Shown in pieces: positions 24,789 through 39,386 of a stretch of 64,000 nt of DNA. The position numbers and the translations under genes were made by a program. Origin of the DNA: Proteiniphilum sp. (GTDB taxonomy: Bacteria > Bacteroidota > Bacteroidia > Bacteroidales > Dysgonomonadaceae); contig JADLKK010000001.1 in NCBI GenBank assembly GCA_016839025.1, positions 1-64,000 on the forward strand. Reading direction: 5' to 3'. Every line of letters starts with the position of its first letter. The stretch's first letter is position 1. The notes below the pieces were generated by a model, which was not told where the DNA came from, searched no databases, and worked only from the letters and a program-made list of their open reading frames with translations.

Positions 24789-26222
24789 TTATATTTTTTC
24801 GTTATTTTGCAACGATCGGTGGATATCCTCGGCAACCTTGCGTCCCGAGGCGATTGCCTTCACCACCAGGCTGGCACCCATCACAGCATCGCCTGTGGCG
24901 AACACCCGTGATACACTGCTGGCATGTCCCTTGTCCACCGATACGTTGCCCCGCACATCATAGGCTACCCCCAGCTCGTTGAGCAGTCCTTCCTGCACCG
25001 GGTGTACGAATCCGAGTGCCAACAGTACCAGTTCTGCCCGGATGCTCTCTTTGTTGCCCGAGGAGACCATGCTGAAGCGGTTATTGGCATCTTTTTCCCA
25101 GCGAATCTCCTCTACTACCGCTTCCCGTACGCTTTCCCCCTCCCCCCGGAAGGCCAGCGTATTGATCTGCCAGCGGCGGTTGCATCCCTCCTCGTGTGAG
25201 GAGGATGTCTTCAGCACCTGCGGGTAGGGATTTGGCCAGGGGGTTGCCGGGTTGTGGCCCACCGGCGGCTTGGGCATGATCTCAATCTGGGTCACGCTCA
25301 GGGCTCCCTGCCGAACAGCCGTGCCCACACAGTCGGAGCCGGTGTCTCCGCCACCAATCACCAGCACATGCTTCCCGGCTGCAGTGATCCGTTCCTCTGT
25401 GGCAGCTGTCTCTCCCTGGAGCTGTCGTATCTGCTGCGAGAGGTACTCCATTGCAAAGTGGATTCCCTTCAGGTCACGTCCCTCCGGGGTGATATCCCTC
25501 GGTTTGCCGGCGCCCACGGCCAGGCATACCGCATCAAAGCGTTCCATGATCTCTTTTCCTGGGATATCCCTTCCGATCTCGGTGCCGGTGATAAACTCGA
25601 TCCCCTCTTCGCGGAGCAGGGCCAGCCTCCGGTCGATTACCTTCTTGCTCAACTTGAAATTGGGAATGCCATAGCGTAGCAATCCCCCGGGGCTTTTTTC
25701 TCGCTCATACACCGTGACGCTGTGTCCCTTGCGGTTCAGCTGCTGGGCCGCAGCCAGTCCCGCGGGGCCTGATCCGATCACCGCTACCTGCCTTCCGGTA
25801 CGCTGTCTGGGTGGCCGCGCCTGGATCATCCCTTCCATAAAAGCCACCTCTGTAACCGAGGCTTCGTTTTCGCGGATGGTGACCGGAGCCTCATGCAGTG
25901 CCAGCACGCACGACTTTTCACAGGGGGCGGGACAGACACGGCCGGTGAATTCGGGGAAATTGTTGGTCTCGTGCAGTACCTCCACCCCTCTCTTCCAGTC
26001 CCCACGATAGATGTGATCCTGCCACTCTGGCATCTTGTTGCCCAGGGGGCAGGCCCAGTGGCAGAAGGGGATGCCGCAGTCCATGCAGCGGGAGGCCTGC
26101 TCGCGTCGGTCCTCCCTGTTGAGGGTCTGTTCCACCTCTGCCTGATCATATATTCGTTCGCTCACGGGACGATAGCCGGAATTTTTCCGGGCGATCGTCA
26201 TAAATGCTTTCGGGTTTCCCAT
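24789..26222 (-). CDS. gltD: Glutamate synthase (NADPH) small subunit
   Basis: A 477-residue FAD/NAD(P)H oxidoreductase subunit that passes electrons to GltB. The N-terminal cysteine cluster for 4Fe-4S centres (CMDCGIPFCHWACPLGNKMP), the FAD site VIGSGPAGLAAAQQL and the NADPH site VIGGGDTGSDCVGTAV are visible, with ATGDAVMGASLVVKAI near the C-terminus. The start at 26222 gives the family N-terminus MGNPKAFMTIARK. It is 38 bases after gltB. Confidence 0.96.
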   Translation of the reverse strand: MGNPKAFMTIARKNSGYRPVSERIYDQAEVEQTLNREDRREQASRCMDCGIPFCHWACPLGNKMPEWQDHIYRGDWKRGVEVLHETNNFPEFTGRVCPAPCEKSCVLALHEAPVTIRENEASVTEVAFMEGMIQARPPRQRTGRQVAVIGSGPAGLAAAQQLNRKGHSVTVYEREKSPGGLLRYGIPNFKLSKKVIDRRLALLREEGIEFITGTEIGRDIPGKEIMERFDAVCLAVGAGKPRDITPEGRDLKGIHFAMEYLSQQIRQLQGETAATEERITAAGKHVLVIGGGDTGSDCVGTAVRQGALSVTQIEIMPKPPVGHNPATPWPNPYPQVLKTSSSHEEGCNRRWQINTLAFRGEGESVREAVVEEIRWEKDANNRFSMVSSGNKESIRAELVLLALGFVHPVQEGLLNELGVAYDVRGNVSVDKGHASSVSRVFATGDAVMGASLVVKAIASGRKVAEDIHRSLQNNEKI

Positions 26223-26260
26223 ACAATTGTTTTTTGTCTCCCCCACCAGAGGGATCTATG

Positions 26261-30805
<4,545 letters not shown>

Positions 30806-30857
30806 TTTTTTATTTTTTGCCAAAAAATAGCAGATAATCACTTACCCGCTATTCCAA

Positions 30858-30875
30858 AACTGTTCCTAAACAGTT
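30858..30875. repeat. 7-bp hairpin between glnN and gltB
   Basis: AACTGTT/AACAGTT with a 4-base loop, followed on the minus strand by TTTTGG. It may be a weak terminator or a processing site that separates glnN expression from the GOGAT genes. Confidence 0.45.
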
Positions 30876-30898
30876 ATCTGATTTATAGAGATTTTCTC

Positions 30899-33094
30899 TT
30901 AGCTGATGAATAGCAGCTCCCTGTATTTGGGCAGGGTCCACATCTGGTTGTCTACGATCAGTTCCAGCTTGTCCACGTGATAGCGGATGGTGTCGAAGTA
31001 GCTTCTGACGGTGTCGTGATAGGCAACCGCTTTCTCGCGGGCATCCTCCAGCTTGTTGGCCGCCTTGCGGGCATCGACCATGTCGTCAACGTTGGTTTTG
31101 ATGGCGGATATGTGATCGGCAATCTCCTCGATCAGCGCTGCATCCTCCTTCGATAGACGGTCTGCTTTCTCCTTGTCGAACACCGCCCGCATTTTGAAGA
31201 GGTTGTCGAGCAGCATCGACTGGTACTCGGTGGCCACCGGAATGATGTGGTTCATGCAGAGATCGCCCAGCACCCGCGCCTCGATCTGGATCTTTTTGGT
31301 GTAGGTCTCCCATTTCACCTCGTTGCGGGCATGCAGTTCCTTCTCGCTGAGCACCCCTATTCGTTCAAACATCTCTACCGACTGGGAGGAGGTGTAGGCA
31401 TCGTAGATCACCGGTACGCTGGTTTCGCAGTCGAGTCCCCTGCGACCTGCCTCCTCTTTCCATTCATCGCTGTAGCCGTTGCCTTCAAAGCGGATGGGTT
31501 TGGATTCCCTGATGTAGATGCGCAGGGTGTCGAAGATGGCTTGTTCCTTCTTCATCCCCTTCTTCATCTTCTGTTCCACCTCCTCCCTGAAATCGGAGAG
31601 CTGTGCGGCTACCGTAGCGTTAAGGGCGAACATGGCGGAGGAGCAGTTGGCCGACGATCCTACCGCTCTGAATTCAAACCGGTTGCCGGTGAAGGCGAAG
31701 GGGGAGGTGCGGTTGCGGTCGGTGTTGTCGATCAGTACCTCCGGGATGTGGGAGATGCCCAGCTTCATCTTTTTCAGTTCATCCACGGTGATGTCATCAT
31801 CCTCCGAGCTCTCCTCTATCTTGTCCAGTACAGCGGAGATCTGTTTGCCGAGGAAGACGGAGATGATGGCCGGTGGCGCTTCGTTGGCACCCAGCCGATG
31901 TGCGTTGTTGGCCGACATGATAGAGGCCTTCAGCAGTGCGTTGTGCTTATAGACCGCCATCAGCGTGTTGACCAGGAAAGTGACGAAGAGCAGGTTCTCG
32001 TTGGCAGACTTGCCCGGAGTGAAGAGGCCGATTCCGGTGTCGGTGCCGAGCGACCAGTTGTTGTGCTTGCCCGATCCATTCACACCTGCAAAGGGCTTCT
32101 CGTGTAGCAGCAGCTTGAAATGATGTCTTGCCGCAATGCGATGCATCAGCGACATCACCAGCAGGTTCTGGTCTACCGCCAGGTTGGTCTCCCCGAAGAT
32201 GGGAGCCAGCTCGAATTGGTTGGGTGCCACCTCGTTGTGCCGCGTTTTGAGGGGGATGCCATATTTGTAGGCCTCATGCTCTACCTCTTTCATGAAGGCA
32301 GCCACACGGGGTGGTATGGCACCGAAGTAGTGATCCTCCAGCTGCTGGTTCTTGGCGCTCTCATGTCCCATCAGGGTTCGCTCGGTGAGGCTCAGGTCGG
32401 GACGGGCAGCGTAGAGTGCCTGGTCCACCAGGAAATATTCCTGTTCCCATCCCAGGTAGGAGTATACCTTCTTTACCTCCGGGTGGAAGAGTTGGCAAAC
32501 TGCCGTGGCAGCTTTGTCTACAGCTGAGAGGGCTTTCAGCAGCGGTGTCTTGTAGTCGAGCGCCTCACCGGTATAGGAGATGAAGACGGTGGGGATACAA
32601 AGGGTGTCGTCGATGATGAATGCGGGAGAGGAGGGATCCCAGGCAGTATATCCCCTCGCTTCGAAGGTGTTGCGGATGCCGCCGCTGGGAAAGCTGGAGG
32701 CGTCGGGTTCCTGCTGTGCCAGCAGCTTACCGGCGAAACGCTCGATGATGCCACCATCGGGCCCGTTCACGTAATCGATAAAGGAGTCATGCTTCTCGGC
32801 CGTCCCCTCGGTGAGGGGCTGGAACCAGTGGGTATAATGGGTGGCTCCCATCTCGATGGCCCACATCTTCATGCCGGCGGCCACGTGATCGGCGATTTCG
32901 CGGTGGAGGGTGGTGCCCTGGTCGATGGCTTCGAGCACGATTTTCATTGTCTCCTTGGAGAGATATTTCGACATCTGTGTCCGGTTGAACACATACTTAC
33001 CGTAATATTCCGACGGCAACTGCCCGGGAGAGGCTACTTCCACGGGTGCTCTTTTAGAGGCTTCCTCTACTGCTTTGAATCGTAATGTTGACAT
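30899..33094 (-). CDS. glnN: Glutamine synthetase, type III (GlnN)
   Basis: A 731-residue ATP-dependent ligase making glutamine from glutamate and ammonia. The length and motifs are those of the GSIII class first described in Bacteroides: LGWEQEYFLVD (metal-binding Glu), KTRHNEVAPNQFELAPIF, VNGSGKHNNWSLGTDTG and NRTSPFAFTGNRFEFRAVGSS, with a long helical C-terminal region. GSIII forms dodecamers with an inverted ring arrangement compared with GSI. It is the first gene of the ammonia-assimilation series and has a clear promoter. Confidence 0.97.
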   Translation of the reverse strand: MSTLRFKAVEEASKRAPVEVASPGQLPSEYYGKYVFNRTQMSKYLSKETMKIVLEAIDQGTTLHREIADHVAAGMKMWAIEMGATHYTHWFQPLTEGTAEKHDSFIDYVNGPDGGIIERFAGKLLAQQEPDASSFPSGGIRNTFEARGYTAWDPSSPAFIIDDTLCIPTVFISYTGEALDYKTPLLKALSAVDKAATAVCQLFHPEVKKVYSYLGWEQEYFLVDQALYAARPDLSLTERTLMGHESAKNQQLEDHYFGAIPPRVAAFMKEVEHEAYKYGIPLKTRHNEVAPNQFELAPIFGETNLAVDQNLLVMSLMHRIAARHHFKLLLHEKPFAGVNGSGKHNNWSLGTDTGIGLFTPGKSANENLLFVTFLVNTLMAVYKHNALLKASIMSANNAHRLGANEAPPAIISVFLGKQISAVLDKIEESSEDDDITVDELKKMKLGISHIPEVLIDNTDRNRTSPFAFTGNRFEFRAVGSSANCSSAMFALNATVAAQLSDFREEVEQKMKKGMKKEQAIFDTLRIYIRESKPIRFEGNGYSDEWKEEAGRRGLDCETSVPVIYDAYTSSQSVEMFERIGVLSEKELHARNEVKWETYTKKIQIEARVLGDLCMNHIIPVATEYQSMLLDNLFKMRAVFDKEKADRLSKEDAALIEEIADHISAIKTNVDDMVDARKAANKLEDAREKAVAYHDTVRSYFDTIRYHVDKLELIVDNQMWTLPKYRELLFIS

Positions 33095-33434
33095 ACTGCA
33101 CGAATTGATTGTTGGTCGAGGTCTGATAACCAGATGTTCTGTTATTTTGAATTGTTTTCTGATGCAAAATTAGACAAATTGTTTTAATCACAAAATAAAA
33201 ATAATAAAAATGTCACAAATGGGTCGAAAATTTAACATAAAGATTGGAAAATAGATCAAATCCTTTCAAAAGAACATCGTGGCAGGGTTGTTTCGAATAA
33301 AAGGTTCGGTTTCCTGCCAATTCTCTGCCGTTTGGTTAATTAGCTCTCCTTTTCGTGGGGAATTTCTGCCGGGATATGGGGGGTAGAAGGGGTGTTTCGG
33401 GTCTGCGACAAAGGGAGGGAGCATCCTCCTCAGT
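33095..33434. other. Intergenic region upstream of glnN
   Basis: This 340-base stretch holds the glnN promoter (33165-33194) in an A+T-rich segment. The rest (33200-33420) shows no gene or RNA element. A 7-bp repeat (TCCTCCT/AGGAGGA, 33424-33443) covers the ccsA stop codon and lacks a T-run. Confidence 0.5.
33165..33194 (-). promoter_or_regulatory. Promoter of glnN
   Basis: Minus-strand TTTG (33194-33191), an 18-base spacer and TAATTTTG (33172-33165), giving a leader of about 65 bases. Confidence 0.65.
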
Positions 33435-34223
33435 TCAGGAGGAGTAGGTGTGGATGCTCTGTTTTGCCGAGGGGAGGTAGTTGACGCCATACCAGCAGAT
33501 CTGGAGCATCACGAAGGCGATGATCAGGATCACCATGGCGGTTTTGTTGGATGAGGAGCGTTTCAACCGATAGTGGATGTAGATCAGGTTCCCGATCCAG
33601 GTGGCGGCGGCCCAAGTCTCCTTGGGGTCCCAGCTCCAGTAGTGTCCCCAGGCCTCCTTGGCCCAGATGGCGCCCATCAGCATGCCAAGGGTGATGCAGG
33701 CGGTGCCGGCATAGACCAGGTTGTCGGTCATCTCCATGATGCGTTCCGTTTCATGGAGATAGTTCGCTCTTGCCAGGTAGTAGAGGGCGATCAGGGTGGC
33801 GGCACCCAGGATGGCGTAGGAAAACATGTAGATGATCACGTGGGGGGCGAACCAGGGACTCTGGAGTGCCGGCATCAGCACCTTGTTGTGGATGTCGGGG
33901 TTGAACAGGTTCACCATGATGAAGACCGTCGAGAGGAGGGTGGTGAAGGAGAGGATCCAGTGGTAGTTCCAGCGCAGGTAGGTAAGCAATCCCGCCACCG
34001 GCAGGAAGAAGGAGTACCAGAGGCGTGTTTCCCCCATGGTGCGGAGTGGGGGTCTCTCGAGAGACACCCAGAGTCCCGCGATGAAGAGGGAGAAGATCAG
34101 GAGCCCGGCAACGGTCAGCAGTGACGGCACTGTTTTGTGTTTCAGGCGATAGGCGAGAGTGGCACCTGCGCTCCAGAGCAACAGGCTGCCCAAGGCGAAA
34201 TAGATAAATTGATCCCAGCTCAT
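33435..34223 (-). CDS. ccsA: Cytochrome c biogenesis protein CcsA (system II haem handling)
   Basis: A 262-residue membrane protein with about eight helices and the tryptophan-rich WWD signature WGHYWSWDPKETWAAATW, which presents haem on the outer face of the membrane. Conserved histidines flank this loop (HVIIYMFSYA and the C-terminal IHYRLKR region). Together with Ccs1/ResB it exports haem and attaches it to CxxCH motifs. Its start overlaps the resB stop by 4 bases, and it follows nrfHA, whose products need nine covalent haems. Confidence 0.92.
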   Translation of the reverse strand: MSWDQFIYFALGSLLLWSAGATLAYRLKHKTVPSLLTVAGLLIFSLFIAGLWVSLERPPLRTMGETRLWYSFFLPVAGLLTYLRWNYHWILSFTTLLSTVFIMVNLFNPDIHNKVLMPALQSPWFAPHVIIYMFSYAILGAATLIALYYLARANYLHETERIMEMTDNLVYAGTACITLGMLMGAIWAKEAWGHYWSWDPKETWAAATWIGNLIYIHYRLKRSSSNKTAMVILIIAFVMLQICWYGVNYLPSAKQSIHTYSS

Positions 34224-35488
34224 GATCGGTTGTTTTTGGGTCCTGCGAAAAAGAGGAAGAGTGCCCCTGCCAGCAGCAGGTAGATACCGCTGTAAACCAC
34301 CTTCAGCCAGGGATCGCGCACCAGTTCGAATACCGATGTGTCAGCATATTTCCCCAGGGTGTCGTCGTAGCTGTACTGGTAGATCATCCACTCCTCCATC
34401 ATCACCGGCCGGTTCACCTCGATCAGGCTCTTGCGGGTATGCCCCTCCTCGGTGTAGAGGGTCACGTGTGAGGTGTAGCGTTTCACCTCCTGCAGGGGCA
34501 TGGCCAGGCTGCGGGTCTCATCGATGCGAAGCAGGCTGTGGGGGTAGAGGTAGCTGCCGTTGCTGACCCATCCCTCTTTCGGAGCAGCTCCTCCTTCCGG
34601 GGTCACCTTCACCCGCAGGGCAACTGTGGCCCCCTCCATCAGCATCGGCACCACCCGGGTGATGCTGTCGTCGCTGAAGATGGCGGCATGAGGCAGATGC
34701 TCCAGGATCTCGACGACATGGCCTGCCAGCAGGGTGCTTTTCCCAACCCCTTCAAACATATAGCTTTCCGGCCGCGAGGCGGGGAGCATCCGGCCGCTCT
34801 CATGCTCAATCACCACCAGCTTGGGCGGGTACTCCTCCAGGAGGAAGCTGTCGAGCTGGATGGCCAGTGGCAGCTCCCTGCGTTCGCCGTTGGCATCAGC
34901 GGCACGCCACTCCACCTGTCCCTCCTGCACGCGCATGGTGAGCCGTTCCATGTCGGCGCTGCCCAGCACTCCCCCCAGCAGTGCGATGAAGAGACCCAGG
35001 TGGTTGAGGTAGAAGCCGATGTCGCGCCATTCCTGCTTGCGGGTGGTGCGGCGCAGTGTGGTGAGGCCCAGGATCAGCAGCAGGTAGAAGCAGATCAGGA
35101 CAAACGGCCAGGAGGTGGTCATCCGGTAACATCCCAGCGGGATGAAGAGGTCGCCGGGAAGGGCTGTCTCGCTACCGTTCGGGGATTGGGGGATCACTCC
35201 CAGGATGATGCTGAGCAATAAGAGCAATGCCAATGCCGGGAGGGTGGCTTTGACGCCCGTGAGCCATCGCCCCAGCGGCTGCTTGCGGGCGAGCAGGTGC
35301 ATAGCAAGAAGCCCTGTTGTGAACAGGGCTCCGATGATCAGGTTGAGGGGTGCGGCAAAGAGTGTGGGACGTATGTTGCCCAGGGTCAACTGCAGGATCA
35401 GACCGGAGAGTCCGATGCCTGCAGCGATTAGAATGCCCTCTTTGTAGCCCCAGGGTTGTTCCCAGATCTGTCGGGAGCTGATCTTCAT
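34220..35488 (-). CDS. resB: Cytochrome c biogenesis protein ResB/Ccs1
   Basis: A 422-residue protein with several N-terminal membrane helices (residues about 15-160), a periplasmic domain (MRVQEGQVEWRAADANGERR onward) and a C-terminal helix (IYLLLAGALFLFFAGP). This is the ResB architecture that partners CcsA in system II. It is separate from CcsA here, whereas several epsilonproteobacteria and some Bacteroidota have a fused CcsBA. It lies 22 bases after nrfA. Sequence conservation in ResB is low, so the call leans on topology and position. Confidence 0.85.
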   Translation of the reverse strand: MKISSRQIWEQPWGYKEGILIAAGIGLSGLILQLTLGNIRPTLFAAPLNLIIGALFTTGLLAMHLLARKQPLGRWLTGVKATLPALALLLLLSIILGVIPQSPNGSETALPGDLFIPLGCYRMTTSWPFVLICFYLLLILGLTTLRRTTRKQEWRDIGFYLNHLGLFIALLGGVLGSADMERLTMRVQEGQVEWRAADANGERRELPLAIQLDSFLLEEYPPKLVVIEHESGRMLPASRPESYMFEGVGKSTLLAGHVVEILEHLPHAAIFSDDSITRVVPMLMEGATVALRVKVTPEGGAAPKEGWVSNGSYLYPHSLLRIDETRSLAMPLQEVKRYTSHVTLYTEEGHTRKSLIEVNRPVMMEEWMIYQYSYDDTLGKYADTSVFELVRDPWLKVVYSGIYLLLAGALFLFFAGPKNNRS

Positions 35489-35510
35489 CCTCTTTATCCG
35501 CTATTGTGGT

Positions 35511-37010
<1,500 letters not shown>

Positions 37011-37057
37011 AGTGCTGTTATTTTAGTTGTCAGTTATTAGCTGTTATCTATTATCTT

Positions 37058-37660
37058 TTATTTTTTCTCTTCGTTGACCAGTTTCTGAAGCCAGTCCGGC
37101 ACATGCGTCTCCGGCATGGGGATGCGTGCGTTGGGTGTGGAGGAGAGTGACCGGCTACGGGTGTGCGGCACATCGCGGTGACAGTCCCAGCAGGCGTGAC
37201 CACCCATCTCTTTCATCTCCTTGAAGCCCATGCGGCCGGTGCGGATGAACTCGCTGTTGAGTTGTGTGTGGCACCTGACACAGTTCTCCATGATCACCTC
37301 CGAGCTGGCGGGGATTGCCTGCAGTGCCTGATCCTCCCCGCGGATGGTGAAGACGGCCGAGTGACGCAGCCCGTCTACCGCCTTAAAGTAATATCCCCTG
37401 ATCTTGCTGTCCTGCGGCACGTGGCAATCGTTACAGGTGGTGTTCCTGCCGTGGGAGCTATGCATCCAGGTGGCGTAGTAGGGACCCATGATGTGGCAAT
37501 TGACACAGGTGGCGGGGTCGTTTGAGAGGTAGCTGTGAGCGCGGGCAGTGAAGAAGGTATAGATAAACAGACCCACGAAGGCACCGCTGATGATGATGGC
37601 CGGATATTTCCAGCCACCGCGGGGCCTGATCTCATTCCAAAGGTTACGCAGTTTATCCAT
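37058..37660 (-). CDS. nrfH: NrfH, tetrahaem quinol dehydrogenase subunit
   Basis: A 200-residue NapC/NirT-family protein that takes electrons from menaquinol and passes them to NrfA. It has one N-terminal membrane helix (YPAIIISGAFVGLFIYTFF) and four haem motifs (CVNCH, CNDCH, CVRCH, CWDCH). The first is followed by Ile-Met (CVNCHIM), matching the CxxCHxM pattern where Met ligates haem 1 in Desulfovibrio NrfH. It opens the nrfHA-resB-ccsA operon and is divergent from a Crp/Fnr regulator. Confidence 0.96.
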   Translation of the reverse strand: MDKLRNLWNEIRPRGGWKYPAIIISGAFVGLFIYTFFTARAHSYLSNDPATCVNCHIMGPYYATWMHSSHGRNTTCNDCHVPQDSKIRGYYFKAVDGLRHSAVFTIRGEDQALQAIPASSEVIMENCVRCHTQLNSEFIRTGRMGFKEMKEMGGHACWDCHRDVPHTRSRSLSSTPNARIPMPETHVPDWLQKLVNEEKK

Positions 37661-37720
37661 GGTGCGTGCATTTTTGATAATTCACCTTAACAAAGAAAGC
37701 AGATAAAAGCTAAAAATAGT

Positions 37721-37734
37721 GTAATAATTATGAC
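37721..37734. promoter_or_regulatory. Imperfect palindrome, candidate Crp/Fnr-family operator
   Basis: GTAATAATTATGAC is palindromic except for one position per half. It lies in the 183-base space between divergent nrfH and the regulator gene. The length and symmetry suit a Crp/Fnr dimer, but it does not match the E. coli FNR or CRP consensus. Confidence 0.35.
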
Positions 37735-37843
37735 GTTTGCATAAAAATGTCTATTTTTAGTTCGATTAAGCTGTTCATCATCCCTTTTCACAGCAAGCGA
37801 TAGAGCAGCCCATCCGCAATAATCGCATAAACAGGTTGAGCCT

Positions 37844-38530
37844 ATGGATCCCATGATACCTCCCACGGATCACTCCCGTGCCATTTTTCAGTGTCCCCTC
37901 TGCAGTTCCATGCCGGAAGAGCAGAGAGATGATTTTTTAGAGGATCTTCACTACTCGGTAAGAAGGTATGAGCAAGGAGATGTGGTGGTTACTCAGGGAT
38001 CGCGATATGAATCGCTCTACATCCTGGTGAAGGGTGAGATTGTGACCGAGATGGCAGATGAGAAGGGCGATTTCATGAAGGTGGAGCAGCTCAGGGCGCC
38101 CAATCCTATGGCCACCGGCTTCCTCTTCTCGAGCGACAACCGGTCGCCCGTCTCGGCCATCTGCCGCGAGCCCTGCGTGCTGGTGGTGATTCCGAAGGAG
38201 AATGTCTACTTCCTGATGCGCAAGTACGAGGCGTTTATGATGGCTTTCCTGTCCTATATCTCCAACAAGGTCTCCTTCCTGTCGGAGAAACTACGGTTGG
38301 TTTCGTTGCGCACCATCCGTGCCAAGCTGGCTTACTATCTCCTGAAAGAGTCAGGCGGTGAGTGTCATTTTCAACTCAAGATACCAAAGGAGGAGATGGC
38401 CCGTCTCTTCAGTGTCTCCCGTCCCGCCCTGGTGAAGGTGATGATGGAGATGGCCGATGAGGGGCTCATCGGTGTGGATCGCCGGGAAATCACCATCCGG
38501 AATCGGAAGGCACTGCAAAGTATGTTCTAG
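37844..38530 (+). CDS. Crp/Fnr family transcriptional regulator with two cysteine pairs
   Basis: A 228-residue regulator. The N-terminal cyclic-nucleotide-binding-like barrel contains GDVVVTQGSRYESLYILVKGEI. A dimerisation helix follows, then a winged helix-turn-helix (KEEMARLFSVSRPALVKVMM). Cysteines occur at residues 17 and 20 (CPLC) and at 107 and 111 (CREPC), a spacing reminiscent of, but not identical to, the Fe-S cysteines of FNR. The cAMP-binding residues are not evident. Being divergent from nrfHA, it likely controls nitrite respiration in response to oxygen, nitric oxide or redox state. HcpR-type regulators are the nearest known functional parallel in Bacteroidales (inference). Confidence 0.85.
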   Translation: MDPMIPPTDHSRAIFQCPLCSSMPEEQRDDFLEDLHYSVRRYEQGDVVVTQGSRYESLYILVKGEIVTEMADEKGDFMKVEQLRAPNPMATGFLFSSDNRSPVSAICREPCVLVVIPKENVYFLMRKYEAFMMAFLSYISNKVSFLSEKLRLVSLRTIRAKLAYYLLKESGGECHFQLKIPKEEMARLFSVSRPALVKVMMEMADEGLIGVDRREITIRNRKALQSMF

Positions 38531-38592
38531 GGATGTTTTGAGGGTCTTCCAATAACAACCTTACCTTGGATTTGTAAAGTTAACAGAATGGC

Positions 38593-39288
38593 ATGATGCA
38601 GACATTTGCAGAGAAGGTGATCACGTTCAACCAGCAACTCACCTTCACCGGTGATTTGCCGGAAGGGTTCCGGGTGGTCAATCCGTTTCTGGATAACCCG
38701 GAGACGATGGCGGTGATGACGGCTTTCTACCGGAAGTATTACAGCGACAACAGGGAGCGACGGTTCCTTGTCGGGATCAACCCGGGCCGGCATGGGGCGG
38801 GGGTGACCGGCATCCCCTTCACCGACACCAAGCGGCTGGAGAGCGCCTGCGGTATCACCATGCACTCGGCTCACACCCACGAGGTATCCTCCCTCTTTGT
38901 CTATGACATGATCGCGGCTTACGGTGGGGCATCAGCCTTCTATTCCGATTGCTACATCAACTCTCCCTTCCCGTTGGCCATTATCCGGCAGACAACCGGC
39001 GGGAAATGGGTCAATGCCAACTATTACGACGATCATGCACTCTTCGAGGCGGTAAAGGGATTCATGATTGATTCACTGAAACAACATGTCATGCTGGGCC
39101 TGGATACAACCGAGGTGTTTGTGCTGGGAAAGAAAAATGCCGATTTCATCAACAGGCTGAACAGTGAGGTGACGCTGTTTGAAAAGCTGACGGTACTGGA
39201 GCATCCCCGTTTCATTCAGCAATACAAGTCGAAAGAGAAACAGCGCTACATCGATAAATACCTGCGGGCATTGCATAGAAACGGATAA
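38593..39288 (+). CDS. SMUG2-type uracil-DNA glycosylase family protein (DUF4918)
   Basis: A 231-residue protein of the uracil-DNA glycosylase superfamily. The water-activating/base-binding block appears as FLVGINPGRHGAGVTGIPFTD, and a later LGLDTTEVFVLGKKNADFI with the C-terminal LEHPRFIQQYKSKEKQRYI supplies the DNA-intercalation His-Pro-x-Phe region. SMUG-type enzymes excise uracil or related damaged bases. It lies 62 bases after the Crp/Fnr gene on the same strand and could be its operon partner. It converges with the abiE pair. The substrate is unproved. Confidence 0.75.
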   Translation: MMQTFAEKVITFNQQLTFTGDLPEGFRVVNPFLDNPETMAVMTAFYRKYYSDNRERRFLVGINPGRHGAGVTGIPFTDTKRLESACGITMHSAHTHEVSSLFVYDMIAAYGGASAFYSDCYINSPFPLAIIRQTTGGKWVNANYYDDHALFEAVKGFMIDSLKQHVMLGLDTTEVFVLGKKNADFINRLNSEVTLFEKLTVLEHPRFIQQYKSKEKQRYIDKYLRALHRNG

Positions 39289-39386
39289 ACCCTAAAAGAA
39301 AATCCTGGATAAAGTAATAGCAGGAATAAACAGATTCTTTTCTAAATGTGGATAGGTTAAGCTGTTCCGAAATGCGCATTTCTTAT

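Noticed and set aside
33424-33443. 7-bp inverted repeat over the ccsA stop codon as a terminator
   Set aside because: No T-run follows on the minus strand and the stem is short.
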